Source: Carettochelys insculpta
Taxonomy: Eukaryota > Chordata > Testudines > Carettochelyidae
DNA length: 64,000 nt
Assembly: GCF_033958435.1 (NCBI RefSeq)
Contig: NC_134137.1
Location: 253,378,501 to 253,442,500 of the forward strand
Reading direction: 5' to 3'
This document shows, piece by piece, positions 12,600 through 25,400 of the stretch. A program made the translations under genes and the position numbers. Each line of letters begins with the position of its first letter. Position 1 is the first letter of the stretch. The notes under the pieces are model-generated. The model ran no database searches and was not told the origin of the DNA. It saw only the letters and a program-made list of their open reading frames with translations.

Positions 12600-13083
12600 A
12601 TAGTATCATAAAACACAAGAACTGGAATGGACCTTGAGAGGTCATTAAATCCAGTCCTCTGCCCTCATGGCAGGACCAACCACCATCAAGACCATGCCCG
12701 ATAGATGTCTATCTAATCTGCCCTTAGAGTTACAGAGAGATAGCCTTGTTAGTCTGCATTCTATCAAAACTAAAAAATAGTCATGTAACACTTTAAATAC
12801 TAACAAAATAATTTATTAGGTGATGAGCTTTTCTGGAACAAATCTGAAGAAGTGGGTCTGTCCCATGAAAGCTCACCACCTAATGCATGATTTTGTTAGT
12901 CTTTAAAGTGCTACATGACTGCTTTTTTGTTTTAACCTGCTCTTAAATATCTCCAGTGATGGAGATTCCATAGCCTCCCTATGCAATTTACCCCAGTGTT
13001 TAACCACCCTGACAGGAAGTTTTCCAAATGTCCAACATAAACCTCCCTTGCAGCAGTTTAAGCCCATTGCTTCTTGTTCTATC
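12600..13083 (-). mobile_element. CR1 LINE 3' UTR fragment, antisense, split
   Basis: The left part, with CATAGTATCATAAAACACAAG, CTTGAGAGGTCATTAAATCC and GGCAGGACCAACCACC, and the right part, with ATCTCCAGTGATGGAGATTCC, CCCAGTGTTTAACCACCCTGACAGG and TTGCTTCTTGTTCTATC, are consecutive pieces of the well-known CR1 3' UTR read backwards. They are separated by the foldback element at 12,727-12,936. The tail of the CR1 lies at the left end. It is a 5'-truncated copy with no coding frame left. Confidence 0.9.
12727..12936. mobile_element. Foldback (palindromic) short element inside CR1
   Basis: The left arm (TAGCCTTGTTAGTCTGCATTC, then ATAGTCATGTAACACTTTAAA, ATTTATTAGGTGATGAGC) is the near reverse complement of the right arm (GCTCACCACCTAATGCATG, TTTTGTTAGTCTTTAAAGTG, CTACATGACTGCTTTTTT). 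The centre contains GAAGTGGGTCTGTCCCATG. The flanks show an imperfect duplication (TCTGCCCTTA against CCTGCTCTTA). The same two-arm design recurs at 27,918 and 31,480. Single arms occur near 14,251, 20,160 and 50,705. Confidence 0.8.
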
Positions 13084-13239
13084 CTCAGAGGCCAAGGAAA
13101 TCAGCTGAATTCAGATAACTGTCAAATAAAAACCCAAATTTTGAGTGCTTATTTGAACCAAACCACTCAATATTTTATTCACCAATTTCCAATGAGGTCC
13201 TTCTATCAAAGAGATGGAGGATGATTTCTTTGTTAAACC

Positions 13240-13440
13240 TGGGATTGAAGTCGAGAGAGCCAGAGCTCTAAGTTCTACCTATGCTTATAACTTCCTGTGT
13301 TATCTAGGGTAAATCACTTAACCACTAATGGCTTCAATCTGCCATCCGAAAAATAGGAGCTGACTGTTGTGAGGATTACTTCATTAATGTGTGGAAGATA
13401 CTTCAAGACCATCAGATGGAAGGTGCTATTGAAGAATCAG
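13240..13440 (+). repeat. MIR-type SINE, sense
   Basis: GGTAAATCACTTAACCACTAATGG, CTGTTGTGAGGATTACTTCATTAATGTGTGG and ATCAGATGGAAGGTGCTATTGAAG follow the MIR core-to-tail order. The head is degraded. Confidence 0.75.
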
Positions 13441-13719
13441 CATCATGAAATTTAAGTAGCATTCTCAAATGGAGCTGTTCTGAGGCCTCCAAATTTAATT
13501 ACACATTGGCTAGTTTCTGCTCCACAAACAATTGAAATAGAAACAAAAAATCTGACCAGCAGGATCCAGTTGGCCAATTTGTAAGGTAAGACACTGAGTA
13601 AGAAAGTGATTAATTGAAACCATTCTCGAAAATTTGCTGTCCAGCATCATGTCAATATAGAAATGGCTCAAAACCTGTGGGATTGATGGATTGGCATGTG
13701 AGGTTAAAGGATATGAGGG

Positions 13720-13779
13720 AATCTGATGGAGAAGTCCAGAATCTGAGGGAGAAGTCCAGAATCTGAGGGAGCAGTCTAC
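13720..13779 (+). repeat. 20-bp tandem repeat, three copies
   Basis: Unit AATCTGAGGGAGAAGTCCAG: the first copy has one substitution, the second matches exactly, and the third is diverged at its end. A short local duplication with no coding meaning. Confidence 0.9.
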
Positions 13780-14250
13780 CCAGACACCCAAAAAGTTCAT
13801 GAGTATAAGGAAAGTTTATCATCAAAAGGAATATCTTGGCTGAAATATGGGCCAAAATACCCATCCAAAAATGGGTTAATGCCTAAGGATAAATAAAAAT
13901 AAGACAACAGCCATAGATTTGTTGATGTGTTTGGTAACTCATCCCTTGTCTATTTCTTGCTCATACATATCCAGGGCAGAAATTAAGTCCTCTTAACCAT
14001 GCTTGCTTTGAGGAATGTGGTGGGATTTTTTTCTAGGGTTTACTTTGCAGAACTGCTTGGAAAACTAGATTTCTCTTCATCTTTTCCTAGTAGGACATGA
14101 CATGCCATGGTATAACCTAGGCTGATGAGCAGCTGTGTCACCCTCTCCCTGTAACCCTGGGTAACTAACAATGCCTTGATGAAGGAGTTCTCATCTGGAC
14201 CCCACCAGGGTATTTCCAGCAAGCAAGCTTAGTAGTACAGTACTATCTCC

Positions 14251-14347
14251 AGATCCAAAGAAGTGGATCTGCCCCACAAAATCTCATCACCTAATAAGTT
14301 ATTTTGTTAGTCTTTAAAGTGCTACATGACTGCTCTTTTATTTTGTT
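14251..14347 (-). repeat. Single arm of the foldback element
   Basis: CAAAGAAGTGGATCTGCCCCAC, AATCTCATCACCTAATAAG and TTAGTCTTTAAAGTGCTACATGACTGC match the right arm of the elements at 12,727 and 31,480. The left arm is absent. Confidence 0.75.
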
Positions 14348-14491
14348 ATGTCATGCTTGGGTTACATTCTGGCTTTTTCCAGCTTTAATTTTACTGCAGA
14401 GTAACCCCCAAACACTCCCAGTCTAAGATTTCTTTCCCAGAAATGCATGTCTTTTACTACACAGTCTTCTTCTAGATAATACAAGTGTATA

Positions 14492-15001
14492 TGGTAAAAT
14501 TTCTTAAATCCACCATGTCCGGGACCAGACAGGTGCCTGATTACCAAATTTTCTGGACTACTGGATGTCATCACCCTGCGCTCCCGTAGCTTCTTCACAC
14601 CCCGCACTTCTCAGCTTTACCACCCTGCACTCCTGCAGCTTCTTCACCACCCCACACTCCTCCCACTTCTTCACCCCCGTGTGTCTCCAGCTTCACCACT
14701 CCCACATGCCCTGGCTCCAATCCCCGCATGCCATGACTCAGCTCCACCCCCCAACTCCCCTGCAGCCTTAACCCACCCCAGCCTTCACCCTCCTGACCCC
14801 TTCCTACAGCCCCAACCCACCACCCCCTCAATTTATGCAAAATTTGAGGTACTTGAGGGTTGCATGGAGAGCAACTTTCATGTATCTTGGGGGACTACTG
14901 TAAACCGGATCATCAAATTTTGCCAGATTATATCTGCAAATGAGACTATTTTGTCAGATGTCGGACCTATCATCAGAGGCTGGACTAAAGGAATTTTACT
15001 G
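14492..15001. mobile_element. pogo/Tigger-like non-autonomous element (510 bp)
   Basis: The left end TGGTAAAATTTCTTAAATCCA and the reversed right end CAGTAAAATTCCTTTAGTCCA form terminal inverted repeats with few mismatches. TA dinucleotides flank both ends, as expected for the Tc1/mariner-pogo group. Both arms share sub-terminal similarity (CTGATTACCAAATTTTCTGG on the left, a related CTGGCAAAATTTGATGATCC on the reversed right). The centre is a pyrimidine-rich minisatellite. A second pogo-like terminus (GGGGGACTACTG, near 14,902) suggests nesting. There is no transposase frame. Confidence 0.65.
14565..14825 (+). repeat. Pyrimidine-rich degenerate minisatellite
   Basis: Imperfect units of about 20-30 bp built on CTTCACCACCCTGCACTCCTGCAG and CTCCAGCTTCACCACTCC. 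Strongly strand-asymmetric in C/T. It gives spurious Pro/Ser/His-rich and Gly/Val-rich frames on the two strands. Confidence 0.75.
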
Positions 15002-15003
15002 TA

Positions 15004-18000
15004 TATAGTCTGTTATTTCATTAATAGAAACAATATGCACATGACTTGACATCCTGAATGGAGTTTCCCAACTACTTAAATTTAAATATAGTAAATCAGA
15101 AGAAATACTAAAAAGTTTAATTACAAAGAGATAGAGGTTAAGTGAATACAAATGAGGCATAAAATTCAGAAATGGTTACAAGAAAATTAAGGATAAAATA
15201 CAATTGCCTAATTTAACAAATTATCTTACATTCAAAGCAAAGTTTCTCACTACATGTTTTCATGGATTTGCTGATCAAATTGTTAGTCTCCTTAACCAGT
15301 CGAAAGACTGCTTACTTCGTCACTTCAGGTGCAATACACACACACAGAGAGAGGGTGGGGTGTGTTTGTCCTTCGTTCTGATCATTTCAAATCCCTCTCT
15401 GGCAAGAAAGAACATTTTCAGCAGCACACAAGGAGGCAAAAAAATTACAGGGAAAAATGTTCCCTGCGGCCTTTTTGTCATCTATTTAACCCTCCTTTTT
15501 GCCCTTGCTGCTTGATGTGCTTGATGACTCGGATTACTGCATAACTGAAAACTGATCAGAGCACAAAGGGTAACTGAGCTGCTTTGTTTGAAACAGACCT
15601 GTTTGTCAAACTCCATTTGGAACATGTGTTAATAACACTACATATTTGAATTGTATAACTTCACATAAAATGTTGCTACACATTTTATCAGGATGATAAT
15701 AGCCAGCAAAATTATGAGTTTTCAAATGATATCTTACAAGGCAGAGCAAGCAAACTTTTTACACCGGGCCCCACTTTTTGTCCTTGAAACCAACAGGGAC
15801 ATCCCCCCAACCAGTCTAATGTAATCCAAACCAATGGAAAATTTGGTAATGTTCCCATGGAAAAAAAATATTTTGGCATGTGTATGAGAATAAGTCCATA
15901 GTATGTAAAAACATCATTGGTTGGTATATAAATGTAAATAGATATACAGAAAAACTGTAACAAATTTCAACACTTTTAATTAGATGGATGTGCTTGAGAC
16001 TCAGCAGATGATTGTGCTGTGCCCCCCCTTATGAAATTTCACATACCCCAAGAGTGCCCACTCCCCACTTTGCTCATCCCTGTTATAAGGTATACTTTGT
16101 AGAAAGGTAATTAAAACAGTATATAGGATGTGAATATAGGGATAAATTGTGAGACAGAGGTATGGACAATTTCTCCTTTTTCCAAAGAAATTGTATAGAT
16201 GAGGGTCAAATGGACGTCCCTGCTAGTTATTATACGATACTCCTTCCAGGAGAAATGTGACTAAAAATAATCCTGCTCTCTGCAGGCTGAGAGGAGGCCC
16301 AACTAGCTGTACTGACATTTTGTATTAGTGTTTAAATAGCACAAGAAAACTAACTGCTCACTGCAAACAACAGTAAATCTCTGGAAGGGGTATTATAGGT
16401 ATTATAAGTATTATAATATTATAATTATATTAATGTTATAATTATAATATTTATAGCACGTACCTTGAGTTAAAGCAATTGAAGGGACAGTACCACTACA
16501 CGCACAACCACTGCAGTGACATCATAATAATATCCAATGCAGGAACACCTCAATGACAATTTCTGACTGGACCACAACAGCTCAAAGGATCTCAGACGCA
16601 CAAGTTTTTCCACATTTACTGAAAACATTCAGAGCACTGAGAGGATCAGTTGTCCTGAAAAGTCTGTGATTAATGGGCAATAAGAGTGCTGGTGACGTTA
16701 AAAGGCACAGCTATTTTACACAATTTCAGAAGGCCCTATGATAATGTGCATTTCCCACTTGCTTCACAGCAAAATCTGCACTTGCTGCAGAGGACCAAAA
16801 CTGACATAGGGTTTATCTCCCATTGCTGGATGTTCATAGTGGTCCATTTCTGAGGATTGTTCAGCCCATATAATTTCTTCCTTGAGATATGCTCTCACTT
16901 CCATTATTCTTATGGTGCTTAAACAATGTGTAGCACCAGGTTTTGTGTATGTGGTAGAAGCCACAGAAGTGCAAAGCAACAATGCACAACAGCTGCGTCT
17001 CCCCTGTGAAGCACTCCCACATATAGCTGAAACATCAGAGAAAATTTAATTAGGCAGGATGACAGAGACTATTTCTGCTTTCATGTGATGTTTTAGCATT
17101 TGCAATCATTCAAGGCCCCAGAGCCAAGAGCTTAACTGGTTTCAACAAGAAGCAACATCTTCAGTGAGGAATTTTGGATTCAACCTCACCGTCCCTTCTT
17201 TGGTCTCCCAGAGGACATCCTACACAGACAGTGCATCAACCTAATTACATCAATTATGACTTCACATTTTTTGAGGAAGTAGTGTTACTAAAATCAGCCT
17301 ACAGATGCACTTATGGTGGTGGGAGCCAAATCTAAGCAAAGACACTTCCAAAGTTGGGTTGACACAAGGCAGGGTATATTGATCTAACCCTGTAGTGTAT
17401 ACCAGCCAATATTTGAATAACTTTAGAAATTACTCAGATTGTAACAGGACACAGTAACTCATTTATGGTGGATACAATTTGATTTTGGGGGTGGGGGCAG
17501 GGGCGGTGCCATGTCCACAAAAATAAAGCTGGCATTAACAGAATGTCCCCTAATATCTAAGACACTACTGTCTTATAGAAGAGAGTGCTACCTTCTGTAC
17601 CATCAATGCCACTTCCGGCTACGTTGATGTTGTAAGTCACACAGTACAAAAGCAAGCACAAAATCATTTTACTTGTAGAGCTTCCATTTCCTATAACATG
17701 TGCCCGCTAAGAGGTTTTCCAAAGCATTGTCTTTTGTATTTCTTTATCCCAAAGGTACCACACCAGGAAGACATAAAATATACCATCACCAGGTCTCCAA
17801 ACCCATTAATACACGCTTCACTAACTTGATCAAATTTCATTTCTATCCGATACCTTCAGCGATGCTAGAGGCTTGTGTTTGATGAACATGACCTACCATT
17901 CAGAAGAAACTTTGAAACAGCATTTACTTTCCTTAACAAAATTCATCCTCGTGAAACTTTTTGTCATGAGTCACACGGAGTAATGTGGTTTTTTTTTCAA

Positions 18001-18480
18001 AAGTCTCATTTTTAAAGATGAATAACCCACTGCCGCAAGAGGTGTTGAGTACCCTCAAATCTCATGGACTCTGATGGGAGTTGAGAGCAATAAAACATCT
18101 TACAATTTCAGTCTCAGCATAGAAGATAAAATACAAGATTTGCCCAAGTCTCCACGTGCATTTTAAGGGATACTAATAGGTTGAGGACAAAGCCTATGAA
18201 AAGGTACCACATTACTTTCAATGTATGAATTGCAAAGTGATCCACAGAATTCCTTCACCACCATCAGAGAGATGGAAATAATCTTCCTTACTCCTAATGT
18301 ACTGTCTACTGTAACAATGTGTGTGTTCCAGGCTATATAACAGATTACATCCCCACTCCTTTAAAGGGCACCCTGATAATATACAAGGCTAATGTCAGAA
18401 GATATTAGAAATTCTCAGACACACAATATATCTGCATCCCCATGTTTTCCCCTTACGCTGTGCAACAACAGACAACAGGC
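15004..18480. other. Unique AT-rich non-coding DNA
   Basis: No gene or confident transposon. It includes a short (CA)n(GA)n run at 15,335-15,352 and an AT palindrome-rich stretch at 16,385-16,460 (TATTATAATATTATAATTAT). A short piece around 17,340-17,405 (GGGTTGACACAAGG, CCCTGTAGTGTATACC) may be debris of a DNA element but cannot be classified. Confidence 0.4.
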
Positions 18481-19045
18481 ATGCAAACTGCTCAGCTGCA
18501 ACTGTTCCAAGTCGAATAATTACAACTTGTCAGAAAGAATTAATTTTCCCATTTCTCATAAAGATGTGTAAAAATTACCATGTTATTATACACTGACACT
18601 CTCTGGAGGCAGACACAAAATTTAATTTTGAATTCTTTCCGCATATTAAATTAAATCCATAAATAAGAGTTTAGGCATTCACTCGGAAGCATATGTTCAT
18701 TGGGAGCGAAAGCCAACACGAGCCTGGCTGTAATGGCTGTTGTAATGTTTTAATAGCTCGCTTCTTCTAAGCACCAATAAATTTACATGATCATAACAGT
18801 CGTGGGCATACAAGAAGCCCATTACTGTCTGGGCACAGGCAGTAGCGTTAACAGGATGGAAAAATGGAAAAAGAAAAAAAAACCTCTTAAATAAAATTAG
18901 GCAACTGCACTTGTCAGCTGCTCCATGATTGAATTTTTAATATTGTGGTCAATTGGTCAAAACAAATAGTGGGATAAAATATTTTAATGTATTTAAATCC
19001 TGCTTCTGTGGTTAACAGAGTTTCATATAGATAGATAGATCTTCA
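18480..19045. promoter_or_regulatory. Candidate conserved non-coding element
   Basis: A long repeat-free AT-rich stretch dense in homeodomain-type TAAT/ATTA cores, with TTAATTTTGAATTC, GCATATTAAATTAAATCC, TGATTGAATTTTTAATATTG and TGGTCAATTGGTC. It has the look of vertebrate developmental enhancers, and no insertion interrupts it. This is an impression of texture only; conservation cannot be judged from one genome. Confidence 0.2.
19027..19040 (+). repeat. (TAGA)n microsatellite
   Basis: About three and a half ATAG units. Confidence 0.85.
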
Positions 19046-20159
19046 GATTAATTGCTCTCAATTTTTGTTTTGTGAACAGAGAAGAGAAAAGCTTGCCCTT
19101 AGCACCACCTCACCCCACATTTGTTGGCGCTCATCACAATACTGCCACAGGCCACGCTGTAACTCAGCCCAGTTGGCAATCTCTCCACTTAAGGATAGAA
19201 GTTCAGGATTACCATAGAGGTGGGGGTGTTGCAGTTCAGAGTGAAGTGTACTGGCACAGCTGTGTGCCGGCCCCAGGGCCAGAAGAGCTGAGTGTAAGGC
19301 TGGGTCACCAATGAGTAAAATGACTGGCAGTGCTTTATCGATGGCAAGCCTACACACTGACGGCTATCACTAGGCTTGGCTGCAGCCAGCAGTATGACGG
19401 CATTACAGAGTAATGGCCTAAGATATCATCAGCTGTAGTCCTCTGGACCACTGTTGAAGAATTCTGTAGCGTTTTGGTGAGCTAAAAAAGGGACACTAAA
19501 GAAATGCTCCCTCACTTACCAATTTGCATTGGTCCAGCTTCTCCTCTCCCCTGCCTCAGATAATTGAGTACAACTACACTATATAACTTTATTCTCAATC
19601 CATGCCAGGGTAGCTAGGATCAGAAACATATTATATATACTCATGCTTTCTTTTTGTTATTTTTGTATTAAGTACACTATTACCCTTCCTAGATATTCCA
19701 TTTTATTTGTATTTCTAATGATTTATCAGTTAGAGACGATCACAAGTTCAAATTATTCAGTAGACTAAAATGTTACATTCGCTGTGCTCATCCAACAGGA
19801 TATAGGTTTACTTATCCAGATCACTTCATCAAAAGCTGCTTGGACCTCTCTCTCTGCTCAAATTAAACTACCACACACAGCATCTCTCACTGTGTCATGC
19901 TCATGCACACACATACACAAACACAAAGCAACCACCCAACTACAAGTTCAATTACAAAAAAAAAGCTCGTTATCTCCAAACATTCAGTACATAACCAGCA
20001 AACCTGACGTGTACATGATCTCTGCCAAAAGGCTGAGAAGTGATAATGTATATACTCAGAGAAATGCTAAAAGACAGAAGACAATTCTGACTCTGAAAAA
20101 GTAAAATCCCTGCATCTTTCAAATGTTAAAAGCGCTCTGGGATAGATAATGATAGATGA

Positions 20160-20300
20160 CTTATTCATCTGATGAAGCGGGTTTTTGTCCATGAAAGCTT
20201 ATGCTCCAAATATCTGTTATAACTGTTCCAGACCCAGCTTCCAGTGAACTCAATGGAAAGATTCTCACTAAATTCAGTGGGAGTTCAACCGGGTTCTTGT
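20160..20300 (-). repeat. Foldback-element arm fragment next to ancient repeat
   Basis: TCATCTGATGAAGCGGGTTTTTG, CATGAAAGCTTATGCTCCAAAT is the antisense half of the element family seen complete at 50,705. It stops at CTGTTAT. After it, CCAGTGAACTCAATGGAAAG and CACTAAATTCAGTGGGAG match the diffuse amniote repeat noted near 8,265. Confidence 0.65.
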
Positions 20301-21490
20301 GACTAAATGCATCCCTACATTCACATCGTACACAAGACTGTAATAATCTCTGTAGCAAATATATCTTGAGCAATATGCTTTAAAAAATAAAACTGTAACT
20401 TGTTAGTCAGTTACACTATAGTGAAATGTATGCACCAACATTATAGGCAACATTATAAACAAGCTGAAATTGTGACTGAAGTGTGTTTACGAGACATGTC
20501 TCGAGACTGCATAAACCTGTTTCTCAAAAACAAAAGGACAAGCTGATGCCCTAGCCAGGTGTCATCAGAGTTGATGGGCTTATCTATCACCAATCACCTA
20601 TCATATGACTGTTGTTTTGGCAAGGAAGGGAGAGCAGGAACAAACAGATCTTCATCTTCGCAAACACTGGCATGGAACTTCTTTCACCACCAAACTCTTT
20701 TTGTCTCCGTTCTCACAGTTAGAATGAACTTTATGTTGGGCTAACCCTCAGGAAAATGCATTTCAAAGAGCAATTGAACATAAAACTGAAGAGTAAAAAA
20801 CACCCTAAGTAATTTCTCCCTACATATTTCTTGCTCTTTTACCTAAGAGGACAACAAAACAGCCTATGGACTTTTGGAGCAGATCATTACCTGACACTTG
20901 GTTATCAATGCTACTAAGGGCCTGCAGTAACAATTTTTACCTTGAAGCACATCTAGTTTAACTTTAGAAAGCATTTCATCTTTCTTTCTCTTGTAACCAT
21001 TTCTGACCTTAATGCCTTACATTTGTACTCACTTAAAACCCTTGTAGTTAAATGAACTTAATTATTACACAATTAAAACTAATCCACTACTGTGACTTGT
21101 TTGGATAACTCCATTTAGGGTAGCAGACTGTTGTATACTAATCCCCTTAAAGGAGCAATGGACCTAATATAACTAGACTGTCCAGAAGAGGGTTGGACAG
21201 TAAAAAACACATGCTGGGGGTGGGGGGAGAGGGAGGGAGAGAGACTGGGAGAGAGTGTGTGTTATGGTCACTGTGCAAGTAGCAACCTAGGCTGCTGAAA
21301 GACAGAGTGTGACTGGTACACTGCTGACTGGCTGGTGGCGTCAGAGTTGCTGGATCAGGACTGTGCTTATACACAGGCAACCTCTGTGTATCAACCTCTG
21401 ATCTATATGCTGGCAGGTTGGTTGGGAGTGGCCCAGATTGCAGCTACAGATAACACAATAATGTCACACAATGAATTTCATAGGCAGCAG
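20300..21490. other. Unique non-coding DNA
   Basis: No gene or confident repeat. A purine-rich GGGGTGGGGGGAGAGGGAGGGAG run lies at about 21,215-21,240. Confidence 0.4.
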
Positions 21491-21808
21491 ATTTAACACC
21501 AAAAAATGTATTTCTTCACAGTCAAGTGTGGACCTCTTTGCCAGGGGATGGTGGAAAGTCCCAAATAATAACAGGTTTCTAACAAGAACAAAATAAGTCC
21601 ATCAATGGGTACTAGCCAGGATGGGCAGGGATGGGCTCTCTATCCTTTGTTTTCCAGAAGCAGGGAAGGCAATAGGGGATGGACCACTTGATGACTGCCT
21701 CTTCTGCTCACTCCTTCTGAAGCATCTGGCATTGACAACTGTTGGAAAACAGGATACTGGGATAGATGGACCATTGATCTGACCTAGAGTGGGCATTCTG
21801 AGGTGCAA
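21490..21808 (+). mobile_element. CR1 LINE 3' end fragment, sense
   Basis: TATTTCTTCACAGTCAAGTG, GTCCATCAATGGGTACTAGCC, AGGATGGGCAGGGATGG and CTGGGATAGATGGACCATTG follow the end of CR1 ORF2 into its 3' UTR. They align by eye with the younger copy at 53,165-53,460. Decayed and 5'-truncated. Confidence 0.85.
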
Positions 21809-21849
21809 ACAGATGTACCAGCTCCCTGCTGTAACCCAATATACCATTT

Positions 21850-22372
21850 TGTATGTGTGAAACTGTTCTTCCCTCAGTGGAGTACTTTGCTTTTGTGCTT
21901 ATTGAACTTCATCCTATTTTCCTCTGACTATTTATCAAGTTTGTCCAGATCACTTTGAAGTCTGACTCTATCCTCCAAAGCACTTACAACCCTTCCCAGC
22001 TTGGTATTATCTGCAGTCTTGATAAGCATACTCTCTGTGCCATTACCTAAATCATTGATTAAGATATGGAACAGAGCTAACCCCTTGTTAGTCTGACCAT
22101 GAACCATTCATAACTACTCTCTTGGAATGGTTATCCAACCAGTTATGCACCTATCTGATAGCAGCCCCATCTAGGTTGCATTTCCCTAGTTTACTGATGA
22201 GAAGTCATGCAATACTGTATCAAATGCCTTAGTAAATTCCAGGTATATCATGTCCACTGCTTCTCCTTTATCCACAAGGCTTGTTATCCTATCAAAGAAA
22301 GCTATCAAGTTGATTTGACATGATTTGTTCTTGACAAATCCATGCTGAGTGTTACCTATCCACCTTACTGTT
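21850..22372 (-). mobile_element. CR1 LINE reverse transcriptase fragment, antisense
   Basis: On the minus strand the reading includes QINLIAFFDRITSLVDKGEA and IYLEFTKAFDTVLHDF, which are the CR1 RT motif A region. Further downstream on the same strand the DNA resembles the RT palm and connection region (CTTATCAAGACTGCAGATAATACC, AAGCTGGGAAGGGTTG), with the GVPQGS segment disrupted. It ends at a GAAA microsatellite. It lies head to tail against the sense CR1 fragment at 21,490, so the two are separate insertions. Confidence 0.85.
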
Positions 22373-22401
22373 AAGAAAGAAAGAAAGAAAGAAAGAAAGA
22401 A
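22373..22401 (+). repeat. (GAAA)n microsatellite
   Basis: About seven AAGA units directly at the boundary of the antisense CR1 fragment. Confidence 0.9.
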
Positions 22402-25400
22402 TATAAGGAAAAACAGCCTTGATGTGACAGCCAGAGTCCTGAGGCACTGTAATAGTTGTGCTATGTTTGAAAGACAGCTTCTTCTAGAAAACCACTCACA
22501 CAGCAAAATGTACACAATATATTCTCCATCTAGAACTATGCCTGTAAACTTGGGTTGAGAGAGAAAAACAAAACTGCACGTTTATGTCTATTTGAATTAG
22601 GACTGCACAGAATCCGTCTGAACAAGAATCTGTCTTGGGACACCCTTCCCCCCCTACCTTGCTTTAAACCCAAAACTAGAATTTGTAGAATTCTGGGCTG
22701 AGGGTTGAAACAAAGTGAAAAGCTGAAATGAACTTCCATTTTAAGGTCTTTTAGCTGAAGAAACATTAAAATTTCATCCAAAAATGTGTACATAAGGGTG
22801 ACTCAAAATAGTTTTTTACATCACATCAGTCTGTTCAACCCATATGATCTGCAGACTGTCTCTGCCATAAAAACCAGACAACACTAAAAGTTATAGAGTA
22901 TTTGCTTAGCTGACAAAATATTCACTGATTATTGCTGCCTTTCGCCTGTTCTCTCTGATCTTCCCATTTATTTGTTTCTCTTCATTTGGGTGTTTACTGT
23001 CCTGGAAAAATCAGACTCCAAATTTTTGTGGCATTCTGCTGTTCCACACTAAATACATACATCAGTATTATATATTTGAAGGAGGGTGTAAATGGCTTTG
23101 CTGAAAATAGACTTCCCGGAAATCCATATAATTTACATCTGTCTAGGTGCTTATATCGCAGTTACCACCGAGATACCAGAGCCTGAACTTGTTCCAGGTC
23201 AAATAATTTTACAAACTGAATCACAGAAGTTAGGAAGGAGTCATATTCCACACTCCTACTCCAAGTGCAGCAATCATCTGCCTCAGCAGCATTTTTTTCT
23301 TATGTGTAATCCATAATATTTTTAAACATTTCAAATTAAAGGGCTTCTGCTGCCCCTGAAAAGATTACTGTAAATCTGAGTAGTCAGGGGGGTGGTGGTC
23401 ATGATGTCTGTTTTTAATATAGAGATATTTGAGAATAATTAGTTTGTTTCCAGATTGAGGTTCTTGGGTAAAAACTATTTAAACAAAAAATAAAATTCTT
23501 TGAAACAATTTTCCTACAGAATTCAACAAGGATATCAAACAAGAGAACTCCCATGCAAATGCAACAGAGGCGTAAGAAAAGGAAGCTGTAATCATATCTC
23601 ATTAGAGTCGAAATAATGTTTCCCTTTGAAATGTTTAATTAGGTCTGTTTTATTACATAAACATTCTTGATGCAGAACACACTGAGCAAGAAGACTCTGA
23701 TGAGTTAAACAGTGCAAAGTGCTCAGGCGCCCAGTGTGAGGCAAAACCTGACAGGGAGTGGCTGTTGTTACCAGATGTCTGGACCATCAGTGGAACCACG
23801 AGGCTTGCTGGAAACAGCAGGCTATCATTTCAACCTTTGTTGCCTCTACTGAAGCCTCCCATCGTGCTTTCAATTTAACAGCATCACAAGGAGACAAAGA
23901 CATTTCTTACAATGTGCTTTCTGTTCAGAGACACATCCCATTTAAACTTCATCAACCTCTCATACCCTATTAGTTATTGTTGCTAGTCTGCATGTCCTCT
24001 GGCAATGTTCACTACTTGTTCTTGAGGAGAGAAGCTTCTCCCCCTGCCCTCCCCTCCTTCTTCCCTCCCCCTCCATTGCCGCCCTTCAGTTTGATAAAGC
24101 AAGACCAGATTTACTGGCAAACTTACAGCCTGCTTGTCACAAGCTTGCAGCAAATTTAATTAACCTTATTACAAATATGGTTTTCTTGAAGATTACATCA
24201 CAATCTGGTCACGTCGCCTGCTGCTGATTCAACATTTTCTGCACTTTTGAGACTCTGTTCATTTTCTGAAAAAGGTCAGAGTGTCAGAATATCTGAAACT
24301 TCACTGATTTTTTCCAAGTTCTTGTTCAAACACTCTGACATACCAATATTTTGCCTCTGTGCAATAGTGTTGTCTTATTTTATGCCAGTTCTAGCTCCCA
24401 TACTGCATGACTTACTTTACGGCCCCGCAAGAGCAAGATGGCTATACTGTGGACAGAGTTGATGTATGTTTAACCCCTGAAAACACAGTGGATCAAAATC
24501 ACTCCTGATGTAAATAAGAGCAGCTCCAGTGATTAAAGAGGATATTTGCTCACTACACTACCAGTGAATGTGATCCATTGACTTCTGTGGGAGTTTTGCC
24601 TCAGCGTGGGCTACTAGGTTGAACTCAGAGTAAATTAAAATGTAATATATTGGTCAAGGTCATCAGTAGTGAGGATGAATATACTAACTGGAATTACAAT
24701 AAAATATAATAAGAAACTCTAAGTTATCACCACGTCAAAAGCTTGCTGTGGCTCTGAAACATTTGCAGCAGAGTATTTTTCACTTACAGTTTTCAGCTGG
24801 AAACAGAAATTCCTAAGAACAGGTTATTTTGGTGCAAGATCTACCAGCATAGTGCAGAGATCCTTACTTGAACTCTGCCAGAATTCTGAATCTCCCATGC
24901 TCGGTGAGCTTGACTAAGTTCCTGTAAATATGCCCATTTTCAGCTATCATCCCTTGGGTAAAATGCTTACTTACAGTCGCTGAATTTCAGAAGAGTAGTT
25001 CCATCTTTAAGAAGAGGATCCTTGCCTTTATCCACAGATTAACAATGCCAAATCTCACATATTGGAACTTCACATCACTTCATACTCAGTTATTGGGATG
25101 GGGAAGATATTAACAAAATAATTATGATCAGTTAAATCAGAGAAATCCCATTGGAGTTATTTCCCAGTGTGCAGATCAAGCCATTATTGCTCACCTTTTT
25201 GCTCCCTGGGACTCCCCACTGCCCTGTCCTGTTGGGCCAGAAGCAAAGGCACAGAGTTGGGGTAACTACCCCATAGAATAACAAAGATGCTGAAACAGTT
25301 CAGCTCCAGGAAGGCTCAGCTGTAAGTGCTCAGCACCCAGGAAACCAACCCCCAAAAGAACCACCCTCCTCACAAAACACTTTCTGTGTAAAACTTTTAT

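Noticed and set aside
14565..14840. Pro/His-rich and Gly/Val-rich proteins around 14.6-14.8 kb
   Set aside because: Both strands are open only because of the pyrimidine-rich tandem repeat.
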